40,598 nt of DNA, taken from the NCBI GenBank assembly GCA_964354375.1, contig CAYGZQ010000037.1, positions 1 to 40,598 on the forward strand, given 5' to 3'. Of this stretch, positions 23,928-33,247 are shown one piece after another; the first letter of the stretch is position 1, and every line of letters starts with the position of its first letter. The translations under genes and the position numbers were made by a program. Source of the DNA: CAYGZQ01 sp964354375 [NCBI: uncultured Planctomycetota bacterium]. Lineage in GTDB: Bacteria > JAJVIF01 > JAPKYR01. Below the pieces are notes generated by a model, which saw nothing but the letters and a program-made list of their open reading frames with translations, did no database searches and had not been told where the DNA came from.

Positions 23928-24491
23928 TCAATCTGTCTCATATATCATTTGCAGCGCCATAAGAATCCTGTCAATTACCCACGGCACTGTCTCAATCGTC
24001 AGTCTTTGATGCAATGCCGACAGCGCAGCTTGACGCTCGTCAGGGAAGTCAGGATAGTACTCGAACGCTCCCAAGGCCCAAATCGCGCCACCCCTCTCAA
24101 CATCATCCTCACAGTTTATCTGGCTGATGATCACATCGACCCCTTCCCCGGAGGGGATTCTGCTCAATGCTCCGCATACGATCGAAGGGTCGAGCTCCAC
24201 AGCATCAGAAAGAGCCGGCACGAAGTCCGGAAGCCGCGTTCTTCCCATTGCCGTCAAAACGACAATCTGAAGTTCTTCATTCTCAGCCAGCACGGCATCG
24301 GAGTATATCTGACCAAGGCCGTCCACCAGATCCTGAGGGGCAAACGTCTCGTCGTCCCAGTCATCCCATTCTGTTTGGCCGAGCAGAAAATAGAACAGGT
24401 CGATTGTCTCCTGTTCGACAGCATTCACAGGCACGGGAACCGCTGCGAGACACAGCGAGCAAATCAATGCGATAATGACTTTCTTGACCAT
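23928..24491 (-). CDS. Secreted helical-repeat protein
   Basis: A protein of 187 residues with a signal peptide (VIIALICSLCLAAVPVPVNA) and probable cleavage after NA. GGAGAG lies before the ATG. The mature part is helical and looks like degenerate HEAT repeats (LQIVVLTAMGRTRLPDFVPALSDAV, IWALGAFEYYP, QAALSALHQRL). An acidic Trp/Asp patch (TEWDDWDDE) lies near the N-terminus. I recognise no family. It begins 52 bases after the P4 stop codon and is probably co-transcribed with it, so an accessory role for P4 is possible but unproven. Confidence 0.65.
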   Translation of the reverse strand: MVKKVIIALICSLCLAAVPVPVNAVEQETIDLFYFLLGQTEWDDWDDETFAPQDLVDGLGQIYSDAVLAENEELQIVVLTAMGRTRLPDFVPALSDAVELDPSIVCGALSRIPSGEGVDVIISQINCEDDVERGGAIWALGAFEYYPDFPDERQAALSALHQRLTIETVPWVIDRILMALQMIYETD

Positions 24492-24543
24492 AGTTTCATC
24501 TCTCCGTTAACTCAAAGTCTGTATCATCAACCGCTGCCATCCT

Positions 24544-26754
24544 CTATTCGGGCCAAGGCTCGAAGTTGTTCTGAAACAGAGGATCGTGCAGGAAGGACTC
24601 CAGTGCGTAGCCCTGCGACTGGTACATGTTGTAGCTTCCAATCGGCTCGTCCGGGTAACTCCACCACATGAGGTTGGCGTAGAGATAGCCAAGGGGCTCA
24701 GGGTTCCAGTCATAGTTAACCTCAGGGTAGGCAGCATCCTTGTCGCAAAACAGGAATGTATAAGGGCAATCGAGAGTTGGATGGAAAGTCTTGCCTGGAT
24801 CTAAGAGATACAGATCATACAGCCTGGCCAATGCGTGGCCCAGCTCATGAGGTATTGCGGCCGTGTTAAGCCCGACCGGATTGTTGCGCGCCCATGTTGC
24901 CGAAATGATGAATACTCGGTGATTGGTGTGCTGGGCCTTCGACTCATAGGTTCTGCAAACGCTGAGAGTCTTGCTGCCCGCGTATTCATCCACATAATAG
25001 ATGTTGAGACAATCGCCCTTATAGTTGTTATTGAACATCTGGAGAGCGAGGGTAGGATTAACATCCATATCAGGTATGTCCAAGTACTGACCGTCGTAAA
25101 TATACATTTGGGCGAAACCATTGCCGTAGGCATCAGGGATATTGTAAGGAAGTACGAAGTTTATGCCGTAGTTGTTCCAGAAGCTATTTGCATCATTGAA
25201 ATCCGCTCCCGCCCTTGCCCACAGCGTAGCGGGAGCCGTGCCGTCCCAATTGCACACGCACCACATTGCCAGGTTGACCGTTCTAAGAGGCGGGACACCC
25301 TCGGTCTCCTGCCATTCGCTTGTGCAGCCAGGAATAACGGGCTTTATCCGGTACTTGACCCTTGATGATCTGTGGGACGTTCCCTGTACTGTTCCCCAGG
25401 TGCCATTGTTGTCGCCGCCGAAGGGAGCATTCCGATCAACAGCAGCCTTGCCGTTCGCGTCCCATATGAGCTTGTCATTCATGGGTGTCCAGTCCCAGCT
25501 ACCTGGGCCGCCATCCCATGAATAGTCCTCCCGTTCAATGAAATAAGCAGTCGCGGCTGGATTAGCGGTCCACGTCAACCGAATGTCCCGGTACGTGGAC
25601 AGAGGTTGCGCAGCAAAATCGTCCACATGGGCCGGCTCGTCCAATACAAACACCTTCGTCATCTGGTAGGTCGACAGATCCAGCCAGGCCGGATACCAAG
25701 GATTAAGCCACGCTTCGAGCTTTATCACGACTCGATAGCCCGCGCTCAGATACGGTGCCTGCTTCTCATTCGGGACAGTTGCATAGTACAGAGCGTAGTC
25801 GTCTTCGTAGCTTATGAACAGGGATTCGCGAACCCCGTCAAAGAGAGGCTCACATTCGAATTTGGGCTGCATAAACGGGACATTCAGCGGATCCTTGCAG
25901 TATCTGGCGGCGTACACCTTAATTGCCAGATTCACCGCGCCCCCGCACTCAAATAGATGGTCTGGGGAGCCCTCAGCGAGCTCCACCTCGACTTTCCACG
26001 GCTCAATGCAGTGTGCATTAGCGGGATCCGGATCCCAGGAGGCATCAACAGCATATCCAAATGTCCCGAGGCCGTCCGGAAGGTACAATTCAAATTCCTC
26101 TTCAACCTTCTCGCCGGGGGCGAAGGTTCGATCGTAATCATTCGATGCATAGCGCAGGTAGCCATTCAACGTAGAATTCGGGTTGGGTCCTGTAGGTGGC
26201 AGCAACTTGCCTCGGATATATCCCTGGATTCCCCCGGGGGGAGGTTGGCCCTGGGTGGGCAGGCCGTAGAGAGCGGTATAAGCATCCGGATTCGTCATCT
26301 TAAATGACGTGGCCAACGGTACGTCAGGCAGAAACTTCTGCTTCATTTGGAAGCTTTGAGTTGCGTCGAACATCACGATGCAGCGCACGTCATAGCCCGT
26401 CAGGAGTGTTGGATTCTCTAGCTCAACCTTCACTTGCCATACATCAGTGTATGGAATATTATACGCTCCTGTGATATTCAAGTGATATGGGGGCGGATCC
26501 TGCTCCAGGATGCCCACGATATTGAAGTGGTTGGCCACTTCCCTTGAGTTGACCACCGTGAACTCGCCCTTGGCGAGATCATAGTAGACTCGGTAGTATC
26601 CACACAGGTGATGCGTGCCTACCCCGCCTCCGCGCTCAATCTTCTCAGTCAGGCTGCCGGCGGCGGGCGATGCTACTGCGGTCGCATTCCCTGAGCAGCC
26701 CGAGATGGTCCAGCATACAAGCCCGATTGACAGCATCAGAATCCGGATTACCAT
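24544..26754 (-). CDS. Lipoprotein P4: shared N-terminal module with zincin-like C-terminal domain
   Basis: A secreted lipoprotein of 736 residues with lipobox ISGC (Cys20) and AGGAGG before the ATG. Residues about 45-260 are a divergent copy of the shared module: HHLCGYYRVYYD, NPTLLTGYDVR, TNPDAYTALYGL and FGYAVDASWDPDP. A beta-sandwich and a fibronectin-like segment follow (DIRLTWTANPAATAYFIERE). The C-terminal part contains HELGH at 636-640 and, about 55 residues later, NLMWW near 696, like the Met-turn of zincin proteases. The residue expected as third zinc ligand is Tyr646; Asp647 is next to it, so the site is not a textbook metzincin. Extracellular peptidase activity is a reasonable inference. 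GC looks lower here than in neighbouring genes. Confidence 0.83.
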   Translation of the reverse strand: MVIRILMLSIGLVCWTISGCSGNATAVASPAAGSLTEKIERGGGVGTHHLCGYYRVYYDLAKGEFTVVNSREVANHFNIVGILEQDPPPYHLNITGAYNIPYTDVWQVKVELENPTLLTGYDVRCIVMFDATQSFQMKQKFLPDVPLATSFKMTNPDAYTALYGLPTQGQPPPGGIQGYIRGKLLPPTGPNPNSTLNGYLRYASNDYDRTFAPGEKVEEEFELYLPDGLGTFGYAVDASWDPDPANAHCIEPWKVEVELAEGSPDHLFECGGAVNLAIKVYAARYCKDPLNVPFMQPKFECEPLFDGVRESLFISYEDDYALYYATVPNEKQAPYLSAGYRVVIKLEAWLNPWYPAWLDLSTYQMTKVFVLDEPAHVDDFAAQPLSTYRDIRLTWTANPAATAYFIEREDYSWDGGPGSWDWTPMNDKLIWDANGKAAVDRNAPFGGDNNGTWGTVQGTSHRSSRVKYRIKPVIPGCTSEWQETEGVPPLRTVNLAMWCVCNWDGTAPATLWARAGADFNDANSFWNNYGINFVLPYNIPDAYGNGFAQMYIYDGQYLDIPDMDVNPTLALQMFNNNYKGDCLNIYYVDEYAGSKTLSVCRTYESKAQHTNHRVFIISATWARNNPVGLNTAAIPHELGHALARLYDLYLLDPGKTFHPTLDCPYTFLFCDKDAAYPEVNYDWNPEPLGYLYANLMWWSYPDEPIGSYNMYQSQGYALESFLHDPLFQNNFEPWPE

Positions 26755-26781
26755 TGAATCTCCTCCTATTCCAGCGAGCCA

Positions 26782-26797
26782 AGTCCCTCTAGGGACT
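26782..26797. promoter_or_regulatory. Palindrome upstream of P4
   Basis: AGTCCCT and AGGGACT around a CT centre, a perfect 7+7 palindrome 28 bases before the P4 start codon and in the gap after P5. The position suits an operator or a 5' leader hairpin. Confidence 0.4.
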
Positions 26798-26844
26798 ATT
26801 GAGTCGCAAGTGCACTGGAACTTGCATGGTATGCATTGCCAGCT

Positions 26845-29361
26845 CTACCACAAGCCATCGATCGACAACTTGGCGAGAAACGCGTCATCAGATCCTTCCG
26901 ACTGGTGTCTATCGACACCGGTCCCAGGGTCGAAATCGACATCGGCCCCGAACTCACCGCAAACGTAGATCGCTCCTGAAGGTGACAAGGCTACTCCGAA
27001 TCCTCTGTCTTCACCGGTTCCCCCCCAGGTGCTCGCCCATCGGTGGTTCCCGTTCTTGTCAAAGCTCGTCAGAAATACGTCCCAAACTCCATTGCCGTAG
27101 TGAAGGTCGATGCCGGGTCCCGGGTCGAAATCAATCGGGGGGTCGTACTTCCAATGCAAGAACCCGCCGGTCACGTATAGGTTATTATTGCTGTCAACCG
27201 CAATATCGTTCGCATATTCTCCACCATCCCAGATTCTGACCCATTCAAAGTCCGCATTCGCATCAAGTTTCACGAGGAAATTGTCACTGCCGGTTTTGGA
27301 TGTTTTCTCACAGATCCCTGGGCCCGGATCAAAATCGCATGTTCCGCCGAAACTGCCTGTCAGGTTGATGTCTCCATCGCCATCTACCGCAAGCGCTTGC
27401 ATATAAACGCAAAACTCGCTGTCCCAGACTCTGGACGTGAGGTAATTCCCTGCCGAGTCAAACGTGCTCACGTAACTGGCCCAAAACCCCTCAGGCGTAT
27501 ACTCATTCACACCATCGCCGGGGTCGAGATCGATTGTCTCGTAGAACCAACCGATTACCAACAAATAGCCCTGAGGGACCGAAGAAACATACTCAGCCCA
27601 GTCATCTCCCTCTGCACCCCAGGTCTTTGCCCACTGGAACACGCCCTCACTGTCGAAGCAACTCAGGAATGTATCGTTTTCATCGACGGCTGTGTGTATA
27701 TCATTCTCCGGACCTGGGTCGAAATCGGCGGCGGCCGCGAAGGTGCCGGCGCAATAAACGCGGTTGTTCGCATCGGAAGCGATACCAGATCCGAGGTCCC
27801 CCCAAGCCCCTCCCCAGCAACGTGCCCAGCAGAAATCGCCCGATTGGGTGAACTTGCACACAAACGCATCGTCCATCCCGTGTGAAGTCTGTTCGTTTGT
27901 TCCTGAGCCGGGATCAAAGTCCACAGTACCGTTGAAGTCTCCGGTTACTAGAAGGCTACCGTCCGGGCTTATGCAGATATCGTGTGCCTTGTCAGGCCCG
28001 GCGCCGCCCCAGGTTCGTACCCACTGAAATGCGCCGTGGTCATCGAATTTGACGAGGAAGGCGTCAGCAGTCCCATTTGAGGTGCGGATATCGACCGCCG
28101 GACCGGGGTTGAAGTCGACAGTGTTCCTGAAATGGCCGGCCACATAGATGTTCCCCTGGGTGTCGCATTCAACAGCGGCGTTCTCATCATAACTATCCCC
28201 CCCCCATGTCTGGGCCCACCCGTACGTCACCTTGACGGGCTGAACGTTCCACGCAGCCACTTCGCCGAGGTTCGCATCGGCTTCCGTATCCTCGACCCGC
28301 ACCAGCAAGGGATAGATCCCAGGCGAAACCGCCAGTTGATTCCCTATCGACCCTTGGAAAAGGAAAGCGCCGTCGGTAGTTTCAAGGCTGAACTGGAGAG
28401 GAATAACCCCGTTGAACAAATCAGGAGCCTCGACCGTTACGCTGGATATGGTTTGCTGCCCCTGGTGATCGAACACCTCGACCTGAACAGGCGCGTAGCT
28501 CCAAGACCACTCTGCAAGCTCATTACTCACCAGAATATTGACGTCGTACGCTTCGAGGCAGTTGGCGGAGACCGGGAAGTCCGTGAGAGGATCCTTCACG
28601 TCCTCAACGAACACCCATGACGCGTCTACCGCATAGCCGAACTCAACCTCGTTGAACGGGCCGTCCGGCAGGCGCAGATGCAGGGTGCGAGTCTCGATTT
28701 CATACGAGTCAAACATGCGGCGGGGCTTTTCGACCGAATATGCGATGAAAGGATTAAGGGTCGAGCTCAAGTCTCCCCCGGAGGCGAATTTCCCGGGCAC
28801 ATACTCCAGGATCGGATACTCGGACGTTCCCGGCCCGAATTCAACCGGATTGAACAAAGTTGTGTACCCATCAGGATTAAGGAGCATCGGCTCGTCGTTG
28901 CTCCAGGCCATCGTTCGTCCATTAACCGGGAAGGAATAGTCCGCGCCTGAGATGAAAATACCTCTGACATCAAAGCCGGTCAGTGCCTTCTTCCCTGGAT
29001 ACGGGTGCCTTATGCTTATACTTATCTTTACCTCATCGGGGGGCACGAACTGAATTTTGGCCACTTTAAGGCAATCTATGCAAGGGGCCGTCTCCAGTTT
29101 GGGGAGAACGTTGAAATGCAGCTCTGCTGTCCTGCAGGGGATTAGTTCTACAGAACCGGTACTGGGGCGAATTCTGACTCTCCATAGACCCAGAAGTGAA
29201 CGACTGGCGTTCTCCGACGAAAGACGCCTTTCTTCTTTCGGGTAGCTGTCGTCCAGGAGAACGTCGGGCCCTATCGGAGTATGGCTGGCTGAGCAACTAG
29301 CCAAAGCTAGAAGCATCACACTGAGGATGAAGGAACCCGAATGCCGAAACCCTCCTAACAT
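26845..29361 (-). CDS. Lipoprotein P5: shared N-terminal module with seven-bladed SBBP-type propeller
   Basis: A secreted lipoprotein of 838 residues with lipobox LASC (Cys23). Residues about 50-270 are the shared module: LLGLWRVRIRPSTGSVELIP, RHPYPGKKALTGFDVRG, LLNPDGYTTLFNPVEF and FGYAVDASW. A beta-sandwich with EVFDHQGQQ follows. From about 385 I count seven blades of 50-65 residues, each with a TWGG-like start, a GNIYVAG-like strand and a (D/N)FxPG-type turn, as in SBBP (beta-propeller) repeats. The last blade closes at KLSIDGLW. The Asp-rich FDPGxG turns could bind Ca2+. The ATG at 29361 is chosen although an AGGAGG lies just inside the frame, so the true start could be slightly downstream. 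Confidence 0.86.
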   Translation of the reverse strand: MLGGFRHSGSFILSVMLLALASCSASHTPIGPDVLLDDSYPKEERRLSSENASRSLLGLWRVRIRPSTGSVELIPCRTAELHFNVLPKLETAPCIDCLKVAKIQFVPPDEVKISISIRHPYPGKKALTGFDVRGIFISGADYSFPVNGRTMAWSNDEPMLLNPDGYTTLFNPVEFGPGTSEYPILEYVPGKFASGGDLSSTLNPFIAYSVEKPRRMFDSYEIETRTLHLRLPDGPFNEVEFGYAVDASWVFVEDVKDPLTDFPVSANCLEAYDVNILVSNELAEWSWSYAPVQVEVFDHQGQQTISSVTVEAPDLFNGVIPLQFSLETTDGAFLFQGSIGNQLAVSPGIYPLLVRVEDTEADANLGEVAAWNVQPVKVTYGWAQTWGGDSYDENAAVECDTQGNIYVAGHFRNTVDFNPGPAVDIRTSNGTADAFLVKFDDHGAFQWVRTWGGAGPDKAHDICISPDGSLLVTGDFNGTVDFDPGSGTNEQTSHGMDDAFVCKFTQSGDFCWARCWGGAWGDLGSGIASDANNRVYCAGTFAAAADFDPGPENDIHTAVDENDTFLSCFDSEGVFQWAKTWGAEGDDWAEYVSSVPQGYLLVIGWFYETIDLDPGDGVNEYTPEGFWASYVSTFDSAGNYLTSRVWDSEFCVYMQALAVDGDGDINLTGSFGGTCDFDPGPGICEKTSKTGSDNFLVKLDANADFEWVRIWDGGEYANDIAVDSNNNLYVTGGFLHWKYDPPIDFDPGPGIDLHYGNGVWDVFLTSFDKNGNHRWASTWGGTGEDRGFGVALSPSGAIYVCGEFGADVDFDPGTGVDRHQSEGSDDAFLAKLSIDGLW

Positions 29362-29499
29362 GCTCTACCCCATACACTAGAGATTGTATTCTATTATGAA
29401 CCCTACCACCGCAACAAGGAATATGCAAGTGCAACCGGCGACAAGAAGCCGCAAAAAGAGAACATGTGCGAATACTGCGAGTCCGTTGCTAGCGGTCGA

Positions 29500-31326
29500 T
29501 CAGATGAGCCTCAGACCGAGCTCCCTCAGTTGCTCGTCGGCGACCGGGGACGGCGTTCCCAGCATGATGTCGGTGGCCTTGAGTGTTTTCGGGAAAGCCA
29601 TGCACTCCGCGATCGATTCCGCGCCGAGAAGATGCATGACGATGCGGTCGATCCCTGGCGCGATGCCGCCGTGCGGAGGGGTCCCGTATCTGAGCGCCTC
29701 AAGAAAGAACCCGAATTTTTCCTTCATCTCCTCGTCCGACAGCCCGAGGATTCGGAAGATTTCGGTCTGCTGCTCGGGATCATGGATTCTTATCGAGCCG
29801 CCTCCGATCTCGTCGCCGTTCAGAACGATGTCGTACGAGCGCGACAGCATGCCGTACAGAGCCTCGCCCTCCATCGGCTTGCCTGCCTCGATCCATGCTC
29901 TCCACTGCTCGGCGTTCGGCTGCGTGAACGGATGATGCTGGCTGACGATCTTCCCTTCGAACTCGCTGAACTCGAACATCGGGAAGTCGGTGATCCAGCA
30001 GAGCTTGAACACACCGGGCTCGATAAGGCCATAGAATTTGCCCAGCGCGACGCGCAGGCAGCCGAGACTCGAAAGGACGGTCTTCTTGTCGCCCGCGACC
30101 ATGAGGACAGTGTCCCCGTCGGATGCATGCGCGATCTCTTTCACTTTCGCGGCTTCGTTGTCGGCCAGATGTTTCCCCATCGCGCTGCGAACCTTGTCGC
30201 TCGCCTCCCACGCAATCCACGAGAGACCCTTCGCGCCGCCCCTGGACGCCTCCGCCTGGAAGTTGTCGATATCTTTTCGCGATGGCTGCGCGCCCGCGAG
30301 ATGGATGCATCGGATCGTCCCGCCCGATCCGAGAATGCTCTCGAATATCTTGAACGCTGTAGATTTGAATGCCTCGCTGATGTCGATGATTTCGAGACCG
30401 AAGCGCAGGTCGGGCTTGTCGACACCGAATCTCTCCATCGCGTCATGGTAGGTGAACCGTGTAAACGGCGCGGGTACCGAGATGCCAGTGATCTCCTGCA
30501 CAAGGCCGATCAACATTTCTTCCGTCAGAGAGTAAATGTCCTCTTCATCGATGAAGCTCATCTCGACATCGAGCTGGGTGAACTCGGGAGCGCGGTTCGC
30601 GCGAAGGTCCTCGTCGCGGAAGCACTTCGGTATCTGGAAATACTTGTCGAATCCCGCGATCATGCAGAGTTGCTTGAACATCTGCGGGCTTTGCGGAAGA
30701 GCGTAGAATCTTCCGTGCTCGATTCTCGACGGCACCAGGTAGTCGCGACTCCCCTCCGGCGTCGACTTGGAGAGGATCGGCGTCTCGATCTCGACAAAGC
30801 CGCGCTGATGGTGGAAGTCGCGGATGTACTTGATGATTCGATCCCGCGTGATGAAACGTCGCTGCACGTCGGGACGCCTGAGCTCGAGGTAGCGGTATTT
30901 CCATCGGAACGACGGTTCCTCGCTCGCCGTCTGCTCGATTACAAGCGGAGGCGGGTCGGCTTTCGTGAGGATGGTGATCTCTTTGGCCTTGACTTCTATT
31001 TCGCCGGTGGGCATGTTGGGATTTTCCAGGCCGGCGGGTCTGCGAGCGACCGTTCCGCGCACCGCGAGCACCCACTCGGTCTTGACCTCGCTCGCGACTC
31101 TGTAGGCATCGGGCGAAATCGACTGGTCGCACGTCACCTGCACATTTCCCCAGCGGTCCCTCAAAACCAGGAAAATCACACCGCCCATGTCGCGACGGTG
31201 GTGTACCCATCCCGAGAGCCTCACCTTCTCGCCCGCATGTTCGCTCCTCATTTCGCCGCAAACATGCGTGCGGAAGCTCTTGTTCAGCGGACCGGTGACT
31301 TCCTCGAACTTCGGGAACTCGTTCAT
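29500..31326 (-). CDS. aspS: Aspartyl-tRNA synthetase
   Basis: An enzyme of 608 residues that charges tRNA(Asp), or tRNA(Asp/Asn) if nondiscriminating. It has the N-terminal anticodon-binding OB fold (LSGWVHHRRDMGGVIF), motif 2 (CFRDEDLRANRAPEFTQLD), the bacterial GAD insertion in the middle (about 290-410), and motif 3 (GIAPGIDRIVMHLLG near 555). All mark a bacterial-type class IIb AspRS. The ATG at 31326 is chosen over an in-frame start 27 codons upstream because AGGGG precedes it and the extra residues are not conserved. I cannot decide from the sequence whether it also charges tRNA(Asn). Confidence 0.96.
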   Translation of the reverse strand: MNEFPKFEEVTGPLNKSFRTHVCGEMRSEHAGEKVRLSGWVHHRRDMGGVIFLVLRDRWGNVQVTCDQSISPDAYRVASEVKTEWVLAVRGTVARRPAGLENPNMPTGEIEVKAKEITILTKADPPPLVIEQTASEEPSFRWKYRYLELRRPDVQRRFITRDRIIKYIRDFHHQRGFVEIETPILSKSTPEGSRDYLVPSRIEHGRFYALPQSPQMFKQLCMIAGFDKYFQIPKCFRDEDLRANRAPEFTQLDVEMSFIDEEDIYSLTEEMLIGLVQEITGISVPAPFTRFTYHDAMERFGVDKPDLRFGLEIIDISEAFKSTAFKIFESILGSGGTIRCIHLAGAQPSRKDIDNFQAEASRGGAKGLSWIAWEASDKVRSAMGKHLADNEAAKVKEIAHASDGDTVLMVAGDKKTVLSSLGCLRVALGKFYGLIEPGVFKLCWITDFPMFEFSEFEGKIVSQHHPFTQPNAEQWRAWIEAGKPMEGEALYGMLSRSYDIVLNGDEIGGGSIRIHDPEQQTEIFRILGLSDEEMKEKFGFFLEALRYGTPPHGGIAPGIDRIVMHLLGAESIAECMAFPKTLKATDIMLGTPSPVADEQLRELGLRLI

Positions 31327-31362
31327 CAGTAAACACCCCTGGCAACTGGTTCTGGTGAGGGC

Positions 31363-31391
31363 AATATAGCAGAGGGAAGTGTATCGGGCAA
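31363..31391 (-). promoter_or_regulatory. aspS promoter
   Basis: On the minus strand TTGCCC (31391-31386), a 17-base spacer and TATATT (31368-31363) preceded by TGC. Start of transcription near 31356, about 30 bases before the aspS ATG. The -35 touches a palindromic repeat. Confidence 0.7.
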
Positions 31392-31392
31392 C

Positions 31393-31463
31393 GTAGGGGC
31401 ACGGCATGCCGTGCCCTACAGAAAATCTCGCCAGCGCGGGGGCACGGCGTGCCGTGCCCCTAC
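31393..31463. repeat. Pair of GTAGGGGCACGGC palindromes
   Basis: Two near-identical palindromes, 31393-31419 (GTAGGGGCACGGCATGCC and complement) and about 31438-31463 (a variant with GCGTGCC). The second supplies the TAG stop codon (31460-31462) of the GT-C-like gene. Palindromes of this kind are widespread as dispersed repeats in many environmental bacteria. Confidence 0.8.
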
Positions 31464-33238
31464 TTCACCCAGATCCTCATGCGATCATTACGCATCACGG
31501 TCGGGAAATAATCCTCCCACTGAGTGCCCTGGACATGCGCTCCCTCCTCGATGATCACCCATTCTGGTGAGATCGAGAGGCCGAGCTTGTCGACCCACCA
31601 GACATAGACCACCGATGTCATATCTTTCTGTACATTGGGGTCCGGATAATTCTCATTGCGGAAGTTGAAGTAACCGTCCGGCTCGTAGCCCGCGACGATC
31701 TGGTCGCACGGAATGCCGTTCACGCGGGCCTCGGCGGCAAGGTCCCACTTCGCCCTGGTCCAGCTCAGCGAATCGGCCGTTCCCCACAATGACCATGCGA
31801 GCATGAGGAGCACCAGAGCCGCTCCTGCGCGACGCCATTGCGATGGTGCGTCCTTGATCAATGGAGCGATCCAGCAGAACGCGAAGGGGATCAGCGGAAG
31901 CAGATACCGATCGAAGAAGTTGTAGTTCAGAAAAATCAGGCCGATGTGCGCAAGCCCGATGAGGCCGATCAGGGTTGACGGTGCACGCCAGTCGATTCTC
32001 CTGAGCCGGACCGTACGGCTGCAGAGCCAGATAAGCACGACTCCCCCGAGGGTGCCGAGGATGGTTAAAACGATGCGGACCCAGGGTGCAAGAATGTGAC
32101 CCGCGGTGAGAGCAAGCGTATCGGATCGCGGTCCGAAGCCCTCCGGCGTCAGGCTGTTGCCGACGTACGGAAACAGAGCTTCGAGCCGCCATTGGTATCC
32201 ATACATCCATCTCGTCAGAGTGAGCAAGACAAATGCAACCCCCACGACGATGAACCACCAATTGATTGCTCTTGATCCGCCTTTCCTTTCCTCGGAGGCG
32301 TGTTGGAATCCTGCAATCAGAGCCAAAGGCAGCATCGCGAGTCCGAAATGCTGGAGAATCCCGAACGCAAGCCACATGCGGTCGCGAAGAAGTCCGGGGT
32401 ACGACATCACCCGTCCAAGCCAGAAATCTTTCATTTCCTGCGCGACCTCCGCGGATCGCATCGTCGAAAGCGAGGGGTCAGCCAGGACAAGAAGCGCAAA
32501 GAGAGCTCCGATTGCGCAGAGAATCACCGGCACCCATCCTCTCAAGCCGGGCCATCCTTTGTTTCCCGCGGACCCGCTCTCGCCGCGTCCCGAAGGGAAA
32601 AGCACTTTGGCGAAGAGCACCCACAGGCCGACGACAAGGAGAATGGTCAGGCCGTGGGTGCGTTGAAGGGCGGCGAGAGTCGCGAGCGCAGAGAAGCCTA
32701 GCCATCTCCTTCCCCACAGCGCATCGGACTGGTCTTCCGGCTTATCGAGCGCGAGAAGAAGCATCCACATCGATGACGCGAGGAAGAAGAGGTAATAGCC
32801 GTCGGTCATAAATCCGGCGGCGGTTTTCAGAGTGAACGTTGGCGCGAGGCAGACAAAAGCAAGGAAAGGAGACCAGTCCTTCAGCCGGGCCCATTGAGGA
32901 TAGAGCCTTCCGGGAAGCCTTGCGGCGAAGAGGCATCCCGCGACAGTGATAATCGCCGTCAGGATCGACAGTCTCTGCCAGTGGACGGTCTCGGCCCGCA
33001 GATGGACGATCCAGCCGAGAATCTGCTGAGGGAGCGCGATCGTGCTTGACCAGTTGTTGAAAACGAAATTGCCCCTGATCCATTCGCGAACCACCCATCC
33101 GTGAGTCCATGAGTCGCCGGGAGGGAAATTGATGAAGCTTGAGAGGATCGCGGAGCCGACAAGCAGCGCGAGCGCGAACAGGGCGAACACGGCTCGCGAC
33201 CTGTCCGCGGAAATATCGGGCGATCTCTTAGTGGCCAT
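31460..33238 (-). CDS. GT-C-like polytopic membrane protein
   Basis: A protein of 592 residues with about 10-12 membrane segments. The first large outside loop starts with an acidic residue (FPPGDSWTHGWVVREWIRGN, Asp42), as in GT-C and PMT-type glycosyltransferases, where an Asp there is catalytic. Later segments include KTAAGFMTDGYYLFF and RTHGLTILL. A C-terminal soluble domain of about 100 residues lies outside. Likely a lipid-linked sugar transferase of the envelope; acceptor and donor are unknown. The gene starts nine bases after the stop codon of the FchA/FTCD-like gene, so they form a two-gene unit. Its stop codon lies in a palindromic repeat. Confidence 0.65.
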   Translation of the reverse strand: MATKRSPDISADRSRAVFALFALALLVGSAILSSFINFPPGDSWTHGWVVREWIRGNFVFNNWSSTIALPQQILGWIVHLRAETVHWQRLSILTAIITVAGCLFAARLPGRLYPQWARLKDWSPFLAFVCLAPTFTLKTAAGFMTDGYYLFFLASSMWMLLLALDKPEDQSDALWGRRWLGFSALATLAALQRTHGLTILLVVGLWVLFAKVLFPSGRGESGSAGNKGWPGLRGWVPVILCAIGALFALLVLADPSLSTMRSAEVAQEMKDFWLGRVMSYPGLLRDRMWLAFGILQHFGLAMLPLALIAGFQHASEERKGGSRAINWWFIVVGVAFVLLTLTRWMYGYQWRLEALFPYVGNSLTPEGFGPRSDTLALTAGHILAPWVRIVLTILGTLGGVVLIWLCSRTVRLRRIDWRAPSTLIGLIGLAHIGLIFLNYNFFDRYLLPLIPFAFCWIAPLIKDAPSQWRRAGAALVLLMLAWSLWGTADSLSWTRAKWDLAAEARVNGIPCDQIVAGYEPDGYFNFRNENYPDPNVQKDMTSVVYVWWVDKLGLSISPEWVIIEEGAHVQGTQWEDYFPTVMRNDRMRIWVK

Positions 33239-33247
33239 CGCTCGCCG

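Noticed and set aside
29464-31332. Long open frame of about 620 codons on the plus strand
   Set aside because: It lies wholly opposite aspS, which is certain, and the product has no recognisable domain. It is an antisense shadow of GC-rich coding DNA.
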